A stretch of 64,000 bases of DNA from Herbidospora sakaeratensis (GCF_001570525.1 NZ_BBXC01000016.1:186001-250000), one strand, 5' to 3'; positions 33,393-43,110 are shown, numbered from the stretch's first letter. Notes: generated from the sequence alone by a model not told the origin. Made by a program: numbers and translations.

Positions 33393-35624
33393 TTAGCGCC
33401 GCCGGTCGCCGAGATGGTCATGTAGATCGGCATGCCGGAATTGGTAAACCGGACCGATCGCGCGCAGCAGCCCCAGCCGGTGCATGTCGTCCAAGAACGG
33501 CATGAGCGCGCGCGGCAACCGGCCGGACCGGGCCAGCCGGTAACTCGTGACCACGAATGCCGGCCAGGCGTGGTGATTCCCGGCAAGCAGCCCCACGACC
33601 GCCCCGATCAGGAACCCGGTCGCGAACCCGGAGACGAATCCAGCCAGAAAGCCGGCCACGAACCCGTCCCCGCCGTCGGCGAACAGGCCCCGAGCCCCGG
33701 CCATGAGCCCGATCCCGGTTCCGCTCACGACCCCGACCACGGCGGTCCGCGCGAGATTGAGGGCGCGGTCGGCCCGCCACGTGGCGATCGGCGCCGTCGC
33801 CAGGTCCGCCGCGGGAGCCTCCAGCCGCCCGATGAGCCCGAACGCGATGGTGGAGAACCTCATCACGAACCCGGCCAGCAGCCCCATCAGAAACGCGATC
33901 ACGAACACGGCCATGAGATCCTCCATCGGAGGTGCCTCCTGGGACTCGTTCGCCTGCGCCCACCACAGGGGGAGCAGCAGGAGCATGATCGGAAGCGCAC
34001 AGGCGATCCCGCTCGCCAGCCCGCTCACCAGGCTTTCCCTGAGCCCGGACACGAGTTCCCCGGCGACCTTGAGCGCCAGGAGGGATTTTCGACCGTTCAG
34101 GTCGAACCTGGCGAGCCCCGGTTCCTGCGACGGCCACGATTTCGAGGTCGCCCCCACCACGCTCCCCAGCGCGACGCCGCACACGACCGCGGACGCGGGC
34201 CCGTACATGGATCCGAACACGATCGCGGCGACGAGTCCGGATACAAGCCCGAGCAGGCGCCTGGTCGACGTGGTGAAGGTTCCGGTCCTCCGCGCCAGGT
34301 GCCACCAGGCGAGATCGCGGGAATCGGGCAGAGTGGCCGCCAGGAAGGCCAGCCAGTGCCGGGTCTGATCGGGGTCGTGCCGGCGCCGGGGCCGGAAGGG
34401 GTCGGCAGGGTCGCCACTGGGCGGGCGCGCGGCGATGAGGGCGGGGATGAGACCGTCGAGCAGATGCCCCCGCAGGGCCTCGGCGCTGGGGAAACGGCCG
34501 GGTTCCAGCAGCGGCGCGGGATCGGCGCGGCCGTCGCAGTAGACGACGCGCAGCAGCCACAGGCCCAGGGCGTTGCCGGCCACCACGGCCAAGGGCGTTC
34601 CCTGATCAGGCGTGGCGGGCGTCGCCCGCAGGACGGCCAGGAGCCGGTCCCATCCGTCCGGCGGCTGCGGGGGCAGGCACCGCTTCAAGTAGGCCGCCGC
34701 CGTCCTCGATGGCACCGGTCGCGCCTCGATGACCATGGCCGAGCGAAGGACGTCTCCGGCGTCGTGCACCGCGGAGCCGTATTCAGTCGTCCGGCTGGTG
34801 AGGATCAGCTGATCGGTGTCGGCCAGAGACCGGTTCAGCGCCACGATGACGGCCTGCCGGGTCGGCGGCGAAAGTTCGTCCAGCCCGTCCAGCACGGGAA
34901 GGACGTGCCCGCGCGTGGCCAGTGTCCCGGCCATCCCGGCGGGCAGTTCGGCGGCCCGGAGCGCGGGATAGTCCTGTTCGAGCCGCACGGCGAGCCACTC
35001 GTGCAGGGAGGGGCAGGCCGCGACGTCCCAACCGGCGAGCGACATCAGCACCGGCACCGGTTCCTCCGGATGACCGGCACGGGAGGCCAGCAGTTCCCTG
35101 ACCATCTGCACTGCCAGGGTGGTCTTCCCAGTGCCGGGACCACCGAGGACGACCAGACGGCGGCGGCGCATACTGCGGAACTTGCCGACCGCCGCGACGA
35201 CGTCGTCGCTGGAAGCGGTCAGCCGCCGCAGGGCCGGAGTCAGGTTGACCGGCCGATCCATCAGATCTTTGGCAGGGGTGGCGTGCCATCGGACCGGGAT
35301 CGGGGCGGGGTCGTCGACCGACCGCAGCCGCGCCTCCGTTCTCCATTGGTACTCCACCATCCCCGCCAGCACGTCCTTGGCGTGGGACACGTGCGCGGTC
35401 GTCACCACCGGCCGGGCCGGCGGGCTGCGCCGCCACAGCCACAGAGGAACCAGGAGGGTGGGAACCACCAGAACGACACCGACCACCTGGGCGACGTTCG
35501 CCGCCGCCTGCAGCCCGCCCGCGCCGAGGAGGGCGGCTCCGATCAAGGCGAGGAGCCCGGTCACGCCCGCGACTCCGCCCCACCAGCCCAGCGCGTATCG
35601 CCACGAATCGTCCCGCCTCGCCAT
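33393..35624 (-). CDS. NACHT-domain STAND NTPase with membrane-embedded C-terminus
   Basis: 743 residues from ATG 35624 (weak AGGA upstream). Two N-terminal transmembrane helices (residues about 11-35 and 42-64) come first, then a cytoplasmic NACHT domain with Walker A GGPGTGKTT (161-169), the extended Walker B LPVLDGLDEL (242-251) with the NACHT-type DGxDE, and sensor LILTSR. From about residue 440 there is a long region of glycine-rich hydrophobic helices, for example FVAGFLAGFVSGFATGF, forming roughly six membrane segments, and a soluble end with YQFRHADLHDHL, a motif frequent in actinobacterial NACHT proteins. No Leu-rich repeat or protease is present. It could be an NLR-like sensor whose membrane part is the effector; immune function is inference. 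Confidence 0.85.
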   Translation of the reverse strand: MARRDDSWRYALGWWGGVAGVTGLLALIGAALLGAGGLQAAANVAQVVGVVLVVPTLLVPLWLWRRSPPARPVVTTAHVSHAKDVLAGMVEYQWRTEARLRSVDDPAPIPVRWHATPAKDLMDRPVNLTPALRRLTASSDDVVAAVGKFRSMRRRRLVVLGGPGTGKTTLAVQMVRELLASRAGHPEEPVPVLMSLAGWDVAACPSLHEWLAVRLEQDYPALRAAELPAGMAGTLATRGHVLPVLDGLDELSPPTRQAVIVALNRSLADTDQLILTSRTTEYGSAVHDAGDVLRSAMVIEARPVPSRTAAAYLKRCLPPQPPDGWDRLLAVLRATPATPDQGTPLAVVAGNALGLWLLRVVYCDGRADPAPLLEPGRFPSAEALRGHLLDGLIPALIAARPPSGDPADPFRPRRRHDPDQTRHWLAFLAATLPDSRDLAWWHLARRTGTFTTSTRRLLGLVSGLVAAIVFGSMYGPASAVVCGVALGSVVGATSKSWPSQEPGLARFDLNGRKSLLALKVAGELVSGLRESLVSGLASGIACALPIMLLLLPLWWAQANESQEAPPMEDLMAVFVIAFLMGLLAGFVMRFSTIAFGLIGRLEAPAADLATAPIATWRADRALNLARTAVVGVVSGTGIGLMAGARGLFADGGDGFVAGFLAGFVSGFATGFLIGAVVGLLAGNHHAWPAFVVTSYRLARSGRLPRALMPFLDDMHRLGLLRAIGPVYQFRHADLHDHLGDRRR

Positions 35625-36140
35625 GGCCGCAATCCTGGGCCTCACCGTGGGTGCCGCGCCGCCAGAGCGAGGGAACCGTGACCCACCCGCGTCCAGGCTC
35701 GCCTTCTGCGCCGGTCTGTACCGGCTTATCGGAAGCCCGGAATCCACATCCGACCCATCCCGCTCACATGTATCCGTCACCGCCGCTTCGGCGCGCGCGG
35801 GAGATCGAAGTTCTCGGACGTCGTCGGATGTGGCCGGATTCCCGCCGCGACAAGCCCCGGCTCACTATGGTGGCCGTCCGCCGTCGCCTCACCCCGATGA
35901 CTCAGAGGTCCGATGTCTGTTCATGGTGGAGTCAGAAATTGATCCGATCTCTCCATCGTCAGGTACCTCGCGCGTCGACTTTTGTTGATCAAAAAGCCTA
36001 ATCCATCGGACTAGACCACTCCCCGTGTCGGGGTCACAACTTGGTTGCGGTGAAATTCATCGGATCTCAAAGCTTGTTTCGCCCAGATTTCGGTGCTATT
36101 TCATTGTGAGATCACCAACCCTGACCCATAAGGAACACCC
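35625..36140. other. Gene-free divergent intergenic region (516 bp)
   Basis: No credible gene. The left 250 bp are GC-rich with no clear signal. The right part (about 35920-36120) is AT-rich and should hold the promoter of the GH95 gene. It contains an imperfect palindrome TAATCC-ATC-GGACTA (36000-36014), a small CCCC/GGGG hairpin (36021-36033) and an 11-bp TCACAACTTGG (36034-36044) that also occurs at 5674-5684. AAGGAA lies before the GTG at 36141. Confidence 0.5.
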
Positions 36141-39100
36141 GTGAGTCACCCCCCACGGCGGCTGCTCGGCGCCGCCACGGCGCTGGGGCTGGCCATGGCT
36201 CTGGGCGTGCCGGTGCTGCAGGGCAGCACCGCCACGGCTCAGGTCCAGGAGGCCGCAGCCGCGCAGGACGATCTGACCCTCTGGTACGACAAGCCCGCGA
36301 CCAACTGGGAGTCGCAGGCCCTTCCGATCGGTAACGGCGCCCTCGGCGCGATGATCTACGGTGGCGTCGCCACCGAGCAGATCCAGTTCAACGAGAAGAC
36401 CCTCTGGACCGGCGGGCCCGGCTCCAACGGCTACAACTTCGGCAACTGGACGACGCCGCGGCCCACCGCGATCGCCGACGTCCAGGCGCTCATCGACCAG
36501 AACAAGCAGATGACCCCGGCCCAGGTGGCGCAGCGCCTCGGTCAGGGCAAGACGAACTTCGGGTCCTACCAGACGTTCGGCGACATGTTCCTGGACTTCC
36601 CGGGCGCGCCGGCGAACCCGACCGACTACAAGCGGTCGCTGAACCTGAACGACGCGGTCGCCGCCGTGACCTACAAGGACGCCGGCGTCACCTACAAGCG
36701 CGAGTACTTCGCGTCCTACCCCAACAACGTGATCGTGGGCCGCATCTCGGCCGACGCGGCCGGCAAGGTGAACTTCACCGTCCGCCACACCTCGCCGCGC
36801 AACGACAAGACGGTCAGCGTCGCCAAGGGCCGCATGACCATCCGCGGCAAGCTGGCCAACAACGGGCTCAACTTCGAGTCGCAGGTCAACGTCGTCACCG
36901 AGGGCGGTTCGCGGACCGACGGGACCGACCGCATCACGGTCGCCAACGCCAACGCCGCGTGGTTCGTGATCTCGGCCGGCACCGACTACTCGATGGAATA
37001 CCCGACGTACCGGACCGAGGACCCGCACGACAACGTGCGCCACTGGGCCAACTGGGCGTCGTCGATGTCGTACGCGGCCCTCAAGCAGGCCCACCTGAAC
37101 GACTACCACGAGCTGTTCGACCGGGTGAAGCTGAACCTGGGCCAGCAGGCGCCGAACCTGCCGACCAACCAGCTGCGCGCGGCCTACACCGGCGGTTCGT
37201 CGGCGCAGGACCGCTACCTGGAGGCCATGTTCTACCAGTACGGCCGCTACCTGCTGATCTCCTCCTCGCGTGAGGGGTCGCTGCCGGCCAACCTGCAGGG
37301 CGTGTGGAACAACGTCACCAACCCCCCGTGGGACGCCGACTACCACGTCAACATCAACCTGCAGATGAACTACTGGCTCGCCGAGCAGACGAACCTGGCC
37401 GAGACCACGGTTCCCTACGACGAGTACATCGCCTCGATGGTCGCCCCCGGCACCAAGACCGCGACCGACATGTACAACGCGCGCGGCTGGGTCGTGAACA
37501 ACGAGACCAACCCCTGGGGCTTCACGGGCCTGCACAACTACCCCGAGTCGTTCTGGTTCCCCGAGGCCGCGGCCTGGACCACCCAGCAGATGTACGACCA
37601 CTACCGGTTCAACGGCGACGAGAAGTACCTCAAGCGCACCGCCTACCCGGTGATGAAGGGCGCGGCCGAGTTCTGGCTCGACTTCCTGCACACCGACCCG
37701 CGTGACGGCAAGCTCGTGGTCTCCCCGTCGTACTCGCCGGAGAACGGCCAGTTCACGGCCGGCGCGTCGATGTCGCAGCAGATCGTCACCGAACTGCTCA
37801 CCAACACCCTGAACGCCGCCAAGACCCTCAAGGTCGACCCGGCGCTGCAGGCCGAGCTGACCAACACCCTGGCCAAGCTCGACCCGGGCATCCGCATCGG
37901 CTCCTGGGGCCAGCTCCAGGAGTGGAAGGAAGACCTGGACAACCCCAACAACGACCACCGCCACGTCTCGCACCTGTTCGCGGTGCACCCGGGCAACGCG
38001 ATCAAGGCCGGCACCCCCGCGGGCGAGGCCGCCAAGATCTCGCTGACCGCGCGCGGCGACGGCGGCACCGGCTGGTCGAAGGCCTGGAAGATCAACTTCT
38101 GGGCGCGCCTGCTCGACGGCGACCACTCGCACAAGATGCTCAGCGAGCAGCTCAAGTCGTCGACGCTGGACAACCTGTTCGACACCCACCCGCCGTTCCA
38201 GATCGACGGCAACTTCGGCGCCACCTCGGGTGTCACCGAGATGCTGCTGCAGTCGCACCAGGACACCATCCACGTCCTCCCGGCCCTCCCGGCCGTGTGG
38301 AAGAACGGTTCGGTCTCCGGCCTGCGCGCCCGCGGCAACGCGACCGTCGACGTCGAGTGGTCCAACAGCAGCCTCACCAAGGCCGTCATCAAGGCCGGCG
38401 ACACCGGTGAGCTGAAGGTCCGCGCCGGCGCGATCAACGCCCGTTACTCATTCGTGGACGACCAGGGCAACCCGGTCGACGCGATCCGCACCGGCGACAC
38501 CCTGACGTTCGGCGCCGAGGCGGGCCGGACGTACACCCTCTACAACGAGATCCAGCTGTCGGTGTCGGCTCCGGCCGAGATCGGCGCCGGCCAGGTCGTC
38601 CCGATCAAGGCGACCGTCACCGCGATCCAGAACGCCTCCCCGGCGGGCACCCTGACCCTCCAGCTCCCCTCGGGCTGGACCGCCGACCCGGCCTCGACCC
38701 CGGTCGCGTCCGTTCCGGCGGGCGAGAGCAGGGAGATCACGGTCAACGTCACGGCCGGTCCGTCCACCGGAGCGACCTCGGCGCGCATCCAGGCGACCCT
38801 GGCCGGCTCCGGCTGGTCGATCAGCGCCGCGACCGGCGCCGCCCTCAACCCCTGTGCGGTTCCCCCGGCCGACCGTGCCATCGTCGCCTGGGACCCGCAG
38901 GAGGGCACGACCATCGCCGACCAGTCCGGCTCCGGCCGGAACGGCGTCGTGGTCAACGGCGCGGCGACCTACGACGCCGACGGCGGCCTGATCCTGGGCG
39001 GCCAGAACTACGTCCGCACCGAGCAGCCGACGACCATCGGCTACCTGCGTGAGGCCACGTTCGCGGCCGAGGTGAAGATCGGCGGCTCCGGCTACCGGCG

Positions 39101-39476
39101 CCTGTTCGACTCGCAGCCCTCGGGCAACCCGGGCACCGACGGCGTCCTGATGGACGTCACGCCGGACAACCGCCTGCGCCTCATCGGCGCCGGCCAGGGC
39201 GTCACGACCAACGCGACGCTGCCCACCGGCCGCTACATCGACCTGGTGATCACCCTCAACCGCAACGGGGCCATCGACGTCTACGTCGACGGCGTCCGCG
39301 CGGGCGGCGGCAACACCGGTTCGACCGGCATCTACGGCTGCAACAACCGGCCGCTGATCTTCGCCGCCAACCAGGGCGGCGGCGAGCGGATGACCGGCGC
39401 GGTCGACCGGATGGCCGTGCTCCCCTACGCGCTGCCCGCCAACCAGGTCTCGACCTGGCAGGACATCGCCTTCTGA
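36141..39476 (+). CDS. Secreted GH95 alpha-L-fucosidase with NEW3 and LamG domains
   Basis: 1111 residues. A Sec signal peptide (cleavage near residue 34) is followed by a GH95 domain (about 45-810), an inverting alpha-1,2-L-fucosidase family. By comparison with Bifidobacterium AfcA, HVNINLQMNYW gives Asn404/Asn406, SYSPENG gives Glu534 (general acid) and FQIDGNFG gives Asp689. Then a NEW3-type beta-sandwich (about 815-905) and a C-terminal LamG/concanavalin-like domain (about 915-1111) for carbohydrate binding. It probably acts on fucosylated xyloglucan or similar plant or animal glycans; some GH95 members act on L-galactose. GTG 36141 with AAGGAA six to seven nt upstream. Confidence 0.93.
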   Translation: MSHPPRRLLGAATALGLAMALGVPVLQGSTATAQVQEAAAAQDDLTLWYDKPATNWESQALPIGNGALGAMIYGGVATEQIQFNEKTLWTGGPGSNGYNFGNWTTPRPTAIADVQALIDQNKQMTPAQVAQRLGQGKTNFGSYQTFGDMFLDFPGAPANPTDYKRSLNLNDAVAAVTYKDAGVTYKREYFASYPNNVIVGRISADAAGKVNFTVRHTSPRNDKTVSVAKGRMTIRGKLANNGLNFESQVNVVTEGGSRTDGTDRITVANANAAWFVISAGTDYSMEYPTYRTEDPHDNVRHWANWASSMSYAALKQAHLNDYHELFDRVKLNLGQQAPNLPTNQLRAAYTGGSSAQDRYLEAMFYQYGRYLLISSSREGSLPANLQGVWNNVTNPPWDADYHVNINLQMNYWLAEQTNLAETTVPYDEYIASMVAPGTKTATDMYNARGWVVNNETNPWGFTGLHNYPESFWFPEAAAWTTQQMYDHYRFNGDEKYLKRTAYPVMKGAAEFWLDFLHTDPRDGKLVVSPSYSPENGQFTAGASMSQQIVTELLTNTLNAAKTLKVDPALQAELTNTLAKLDPGIRIGSWGQLQEWKEDLDNPNNDHRHVSHLFAVHPGNAIKAGTPAGEAAKISLTARGDGGTGWSKAWKINFWARLLDGDHSHKMLSEQLKSSTLDNLFDTHPPFQIDGNFGATSGVTEMLLQSHQDTIHVLPALPAVWKNGSVSGLRARGNATVDVEWSNSSLTKAVIKAGDTGELKVRAGAINARYSFVDDQGNPVDAIRTGDTLTFGAEAGRTYTLYNEIQLSVSAPAEIGAGQVVPIKATVTAIQNASPAGTLTLQLPSGWTADPASTPVASVPAGESREITVNVTAGPSTGATSARIQATLAGSGWSISAATGAALNPCAVPPADRAIVAWDPQEGTTIADQSGSGRNGVVVNGAATYDADGGLILGGQNYVRTEQPTTIGYLREATFAAEVKIGGSGYRRLFDSQPSGNPGTDGVLMDVTPDNRLRLIGAGQGVTTNATLPTGRYIDLVITLNRNGAIDVYVDGVRAGGGNTGSTGIYGCNNRPLIFAANQGGGERMTGAVDRMAVLPYALPANQVSTWQDIAF

Positions 39477-39493
39477 GCAACACCTGAATGAGG

Positions 39494-39527
39494 GAGAACC
39501 GGCCGGGGTGCTTACCGGCCGGTTCTC
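39494..39527. terminator. Bidirectional terminator
   Basis: A perfect 13-bp stem pairs 39494-39506 with 39515-39527 around an 8-nt loop, followed on the + strand by TCGTTTC. It lies between the convergent GH95 and VOC genes, 6 bp from the stop of the latter. Confidence 0.85.
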
Positions 39528-39533
39528 TCGTTT

Positions 39534-40310
39534 CTACGGGGTGCTCTCCCAGAGCCCCACGGCCGCCCCGGCGGGGTCGGTGACGATGGCGAAGTTGCCC
39601 ATGCCGGGCACCTCGGTCGGCCCGACCATCTGGGTGGCGCCCAGCCGGGCGGACTCCTCGACGGCGGCGCCGAGGTTGTCGACGCCCAGGTAGGCCAGCC
39701 AGTACGACGGCACCTCGGCGGGCAGGACGTCGGGCATGGCCATCATCCCGGCCAGCACGTGCCCGTTCTGGGCGAAGGTGGTGTACTCCATGTCCCCCAT
39801 GGGCCGGGTGTCGGCCGTCCAGCCGAAGACGTCGCCGTAGAACTCCCTGGACCGGAAGGGGTCGCGGGTGATCAGCTCGCTCCAGTTGAGCGTGCCGGGC
39901 TCGTTGGCGAGCTGGGCCCCCGGCTTGTCGATCGGCTGCCAGGCGCAGATGTAGGCCCCGGCGGGGTCGAGGTAGCCGGCCATGCGGCCCTCGTCCATGA
40001 TCTGCGTGGGCTCGGTGACGATGGTGCCGCCGAACTCGCGGACCAGTTCGGTGGTCTTGGCGATGTCGTCGGTGCACACGTAGGTGTTCCAGGCGGCCGG
40101 CATGCCCTCCTGGTAGACGGGGCCGATCCCGGCGACGTACTTGCCGTGCAGGTGGAAGACGCCGTAGCCGCCGTAGTCCTCGCTCGCCTCGTCGAAGACG
40201 GCCGTCCAGCCGAAGAGCTCGGTGTAGAACTCGGTGGACGCGTCGATGTCAGGGGTGGACAGATCCACCCAACACGGCACACCGGGTGCATAGCTCGTGA
40301 ATTCGGACAT
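39534..40310 (-). CDS. VOC family protein with two glyoxalase/bleomycin-resistance domains
   Basis: 258 residues made of two tandem VOC (beta-alpha-beta-beta-beta) units, each starting with the same pattern: PCWVDLSTPDIDASTEFYTELFGW near residue 12 and NWSELITRDPFRSREFYGDVFGW near 141. Each unit ends with a strand of the type DPAGAYICAWQP or DPAGAAVGLWES. The first metal-ligand His is absent, so it is probably a small-molecule binder or hydroxylase-like protein rather than glyoxalase I. Very strong Shine-Dalgarno AAGGAGGG before ATG 40310. Confidence 0.88.
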   Translation of the reverse strand: MSEFTSYAPGVPCWVDLSTPDIDASTEFYTELFGWTAVFDEASEDYGGYGVFHLHGKYVAGIGPVYQEGMPAAWNTYVCTDDIAKTTELVREFGGTIVTEPTQIMDEGRMAGYLDPAGAYICAWQPIDKPGAQLANEPGTLNWSELITRDPFRSREFYGDVFGWTADTRPMGDMEYTTFAQNGHVLAGMMAMPDVLPAEVPSYWLAYLGVDNLGAAVEESARLGATQMVGPTEVPGMGNFAIVTDPAGAAVGLWESTP

Positions 40311-40447
40311 GCGCCACCCTCCTTGCGTTTGAGCTATGGGGACATTTCCACCCTTACATGCACAAACCTCGCCGTCGGGGACCGTGGACGTACCCGGAGC
40401 AAGCCTTTACCGGCCCGGTCGCGGACGGAGGCGGGGTGCTCACTCCC

Positions 40448-40453
40448 TACACT
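40448..40453 (+). promoter_or_regulatory. -10 element of the ABC transporter operon, leaderless
   Basis: TACACT ends 7 nt before ATG 40461, the spacing of leaderless transcripts. A GAAGG lies only 1 nt from the ATG and is too close to act as a Shine-Dalgarno sequence. Confidence 0.5.
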
Positions 40454-40460
40454 CGAAGGC

Positions 40461-41369
40461 ATGGAAGACGCCGCGGTCGAGGTCCGCGATCTGGTCAAGC
40501 GCTACGGCCGGGTCACCGCGGTCGACCACCTCGACCTGCGCTGCCGCCGGGGCGAGGTGACCGCCGTGCTCGGCCCCAACGGCGCCGGGAAGACCTCCAC
40601 GATCGAGATCTGCGAGGGCTTCCGCACGGCCGACTCCGGTTCGGTGCGGGTCCTCGGGCGCGCGCCCGACGACCCGGAGCTGAAGCCGCGGATCGGGATC
40701 ATGCTCCAGTCGGGCGGGGTGCCCCAGGCGGCCCGCGCCGGCGAGTGGCTGCGGCTGGTCTCGCGCTTCCACGCCCACCCGCTCGACCCCCAGGCCCTGC
40801 TCGACCGGCTGGGGCTGTCCGACCACGCCCGCACCCCCTACCGACGGCTGTCCGGCGGCCAGCAGCAGCGGCTCGGGCTCGCGGCGGCCGTCATCGGCCG
40901 TCCCGAACTGGTCTTCCTCGACGAACCCACGGCCGGGCTCGACCCGCAGGCCCGGCACGCCTGCTGGGACATGGTCCGCGAGCTGCGCGCCGCCGGGGTG
41001 TCGGTGGTGCTGACCACCCACCACATGGACGAGGCGGAGAAGCTCTCCGACCACGTCGTGATCATCGACCGGGGCCGCGTGGTCGCCGAGGGCTCGCCCG
41101 CCGAGCTGACCGGCGCCGAGCGCCAGCTCCGGTTCCGCGCCCGCCCGGGGCTCAACCTCGACGAGGTGCTCAGCGCGCTGCCGCCCGGGAGCGCGGCCAA
41201 GGAGTCCCCGGCCGGCCACTACATCATCGAAGGCCAGGTCGACCCGTCGCTGCTGGCCACGGTGACCGCGTGGTGCGCGACCGAGGGCGTGACGACCGAA
41301 GACCTCAGCATCGAGCGGCGCACCCTGGAAGACGTCTTCCTGGAGCTGACCGGACGGGAGCTACGTTGA
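40461..41369 (+). CDS. ABC transporter ATP-binding protein (ABC-2/drug-exporter type)
   Basis: 302 residues. Walker A GPNGAGKTST (near residue 37), Q-loop MLQSGG, signature LSGGQQQRL, Walker B LVFLDEPTAGLD and switch His in LTTHHMDE. The C-terminal about 80 residues form the extra domain of DrrA-like ATPases. It pairs with the permease encoded next, whose TTG start overlaps this stop codon. Context: the pair lies before ctaA in related genomes, where it may serve a membrane or respiratory function; substrate unknown. Confidence 0.93.
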   Translation: MEDAAVEVRDLVKRYGRVTAVDHLDLRCRRGEVTAVLGPNGAGKTSTIEICEGFRTADSGSVRVLGRAPDDPELKPRIGIMLQSGGVPQAARAGEWLRLVSRFHAHPLDPQALLDRLGLSDHARTPYRRLSGGQQQRLGLAAAVIGRPELVFLDEPTAGLDPQARHACWDMVRELRAAGVSVVLTTHHMDEAEKLSDHVVIIDRGRVVAEGSPAELTGAERQLRFRARPGLNLDEVLSALPPGSAAKESPAGHYIIEGQVDPSLLATVTAWCATEGVTTEDLSIERRTLEDVFLELTGRELR

Positions 41370-42130
41370 CCACCCTCGACCTGTCGCCGGCGCCCGGGGC
41401 GGCCCCGCTGGCCCAGATGGTGCTCGCCCAGGCGGGCGCGGAGGTCCGCGCCACGCTGCGCAACGGCGAGCAGCTGCTGCTGACCCTGATCATCCCGATC
41501 CTGCTGCTCGTGGGATTCTCCAAGGCGCCGTTCCTCGACGTCGAGGGCCCCCGGGTCGACTTCGTCGCGCCCGGCGTGCTGGCCCTGGCGGTGCTCTCGA
41601 CGGCGTTCACCGGCCAGGCCATCGCGACCGGCTTCGAGCGGCGCTACGGCGTCCTGAAGCGCCTGGGGGCCACTCCCCTGTCGCGGACCGGCCTGATGCT
41701 GGCCAAGACCGCGGCGGTGATCGTGGTCGAGGTGCTGCAGATCGTCGTGCTGGTGCTGGTGGCGCTCGCGCTCGGCTGGGCGCCCCACGGCAACCCGCTC
41801 ACGGTGGCGCTGCTGGTCGTCCTGGGCACGGCGGCCTTCAGCGGCCTCGGCCTGCTGATGGCCGGCACCCTGCGGGCCGAGGCGACGCTGGCCGGGGCCA
41901 ACCTGGTCTACCTGCTGCTGCTCGCGCTGGGCGGGGTGGTGCTGCCGGTCTCGGCCTTCCCCGAGAGCATCCGGCCGCTGCTGGAGATCCTGCCCATCAC
42001 CGCCCTGACCGACGGCGTGCGGTCGGTGCTGACCGGGGTGGGGGGCTTCCCCGTGGGCGCGGCGCTGGTGCTGCTGTCGTGGGCCGTGCTTGCCCTGGCC
42101 GCGGCCGCTCGCTGGTTCCGCTGGGAGTAG
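41366..42130 (+). CDS. ABC-2 type permease
   Basis: 254 residues with six transmembrane helices (LLLTLIIPILLLVGF, VLALAVLSTAFTG, IVVEVLQIVVLVLVALALG, TVALLVVLGTAAFSGLGLLM, LVYLLLLALGGVVLPVS, ALVLLSWAVLALAAA). RYGVLKRLGATPLSR is the cytoplasmic coupling loop typical of the ABC-2 group. The TTG start at 41366 overlaps the ATPase stop as TTGA and has GGGAG 5 nt upstream. It works with the preceding ATPase. Confidence 0.92.
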   Translation: MTTLDLSPAPGAAPLAQMVLAQAGAEVRATLRNGEQLLLTLIIPILLLVGFSKAPFLDVEGPRVDFVAPGVLALAVLSTAFTGQAIATGFERRYGVLKRLGATPLSRTGLMLAKTAAVIVVEVLQIVVLVLVALALGWAPHGNPLTVALLVVLGTAAFSGLGLLMAGTLRAEATLAGANLVYLLLLALGGVVLPVSAFPESIRPLLEILPITALTDGVRSVLTGVGGFPVGAALVLLSWAVLALAAAARWFRWE

Positions 42131-42222
42131 CTCCCCGGGCCGTCTCACAGGGCGGAATCATGAGCGATCTTGGTGTTTGCCCCTTACAGTGAGATCCGCT
42201 GATTTCGGGTGAGGGGGCGACG

Positions 42223-43095
42223 GTGACCGCTGACGCGGGGGCGTACAAGGGATCGTTCCGGCTCGCCGACGCCGTTCCGCCGCCGCTGCTGGTGATGCTG
42301 GGCATCGTGTCGGTGCAGATCGGCGCGGGCCTGGCCAAGAACCTGTTCGCCCAGCTCTCCCCCACCGCCGTGGTCTTCCTGCGGATCGCCGCCGGCACGC
42401 TCGTGCTGGTGGCCTTCGTCCGTCCCCGGGTCCGGGGGCTCTCGTGGCGGAGCCTCGGGATCGGGACGGCCTTCGGGGCGATCCTCGCGCTGATGAACCT
42501 CTCGTTCTACGAGGCGCTGGCCCGGCTGCCCATCGGCATCGCGGTCGCCATCGAGTTCATGGGGCCGCTGGCGGTGGCCGTGGCGGCGTCCCGCCGGCGG
42601 CTCGACCTGCTGTGGGTCGGGCTGGCCGCGACCGGGATCGTGCTGCTCGCCCCCTGGGGTGACGCCGCCAACGCCGACTGGGTCGGCATCGCCTTCGCGG
42701 CCGGGGCCGGGGTCTGCTGGGGCGCCTACATCCTGCTGTCGGCGTCGGTGGGGCAGCGGTTCCCCGGCACGTCGGGGCTGGCCTTCGCGATGATCGTGGC
42801 GACCCTCGTGATCGCCCCGCCGGGCGTCGTCTCGGGCGGCATGGGGCTGCTCGACCCGACGATCCTGCTGATCGGGCTCGGCGTGGGGCTGCTGTCGTCG
42901 GTCATCCCCTACTCGCTGGAGCTCGAGGCGCTGCGCCGGATGCCGAAGCGGGTGTTCGGCATCCTGATGTCGCTCGAACCGGCCGTCGCCGCCCTCGTGG
43001 GGCTCGTCGTGCTCGGCGAGATCCTGCACCTGCGCGAGTGGGCCGCCATCGGGTGTGTGGTGGTGGCCTCGGTCGGCGCCGCGCGCTCGGGCTGA
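42223..43095 (+). CDS. EamA/RhaT-type drug/metabolite transporter
   Basis: 290 residues, ten transmembrane helices in two EamA repeats (split near residue 150). FYEALARLPIGIAVAIEFMGPLAVA and VIPYSLELEALRRMPKRVFGILMSLEPAVAALVG are the family signatures; it is closest in feel to RhtA-like threonine/homoserine exporters. Substrate unknown. GTG start 42223 with GAGGGGGCG upstream. It is convergent with the GntR gene (15 bp between stops) at the edge of the hydroxyproline block; a role in that pathway is possible but not shown. Confidence 0.88.
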   Translation: MTADAGAYKGSFRLADAVPPPLLVMLGIVSVQIGAGLAKNLFAQLSPTAVVFLRIAAGTLVLVAFVRPRVRGLSWRSLGIGTAFGAILALMNLSFYEALARLPIGIAVAIEFMGPLAVAVAASRRRLDLLWVGLAATGIVLLAPWGDAANADWVGIAFAAGAGVCWGAYILLSASVGQRFPGTSGLAFAMIVATLVIAPPGVVSGGMGLLDPTILLIGLGVGLLSSVIPYSLELEALRRMPKRVFGILMSLEPAVAALVGLVVLGEILHLREWAAIGCVVVASVGAARSG

Positions 43096-43110
43096 GTCAC
43101 CCGGGCTGAG

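Noticed and set aside
36096-38273. 725-codon frame antisense to the GH95 gene
   Set aside because: Val/Arg/Gly-rich shadow; the + strand frame has a signal peptide and all GH95 catalytic residues.
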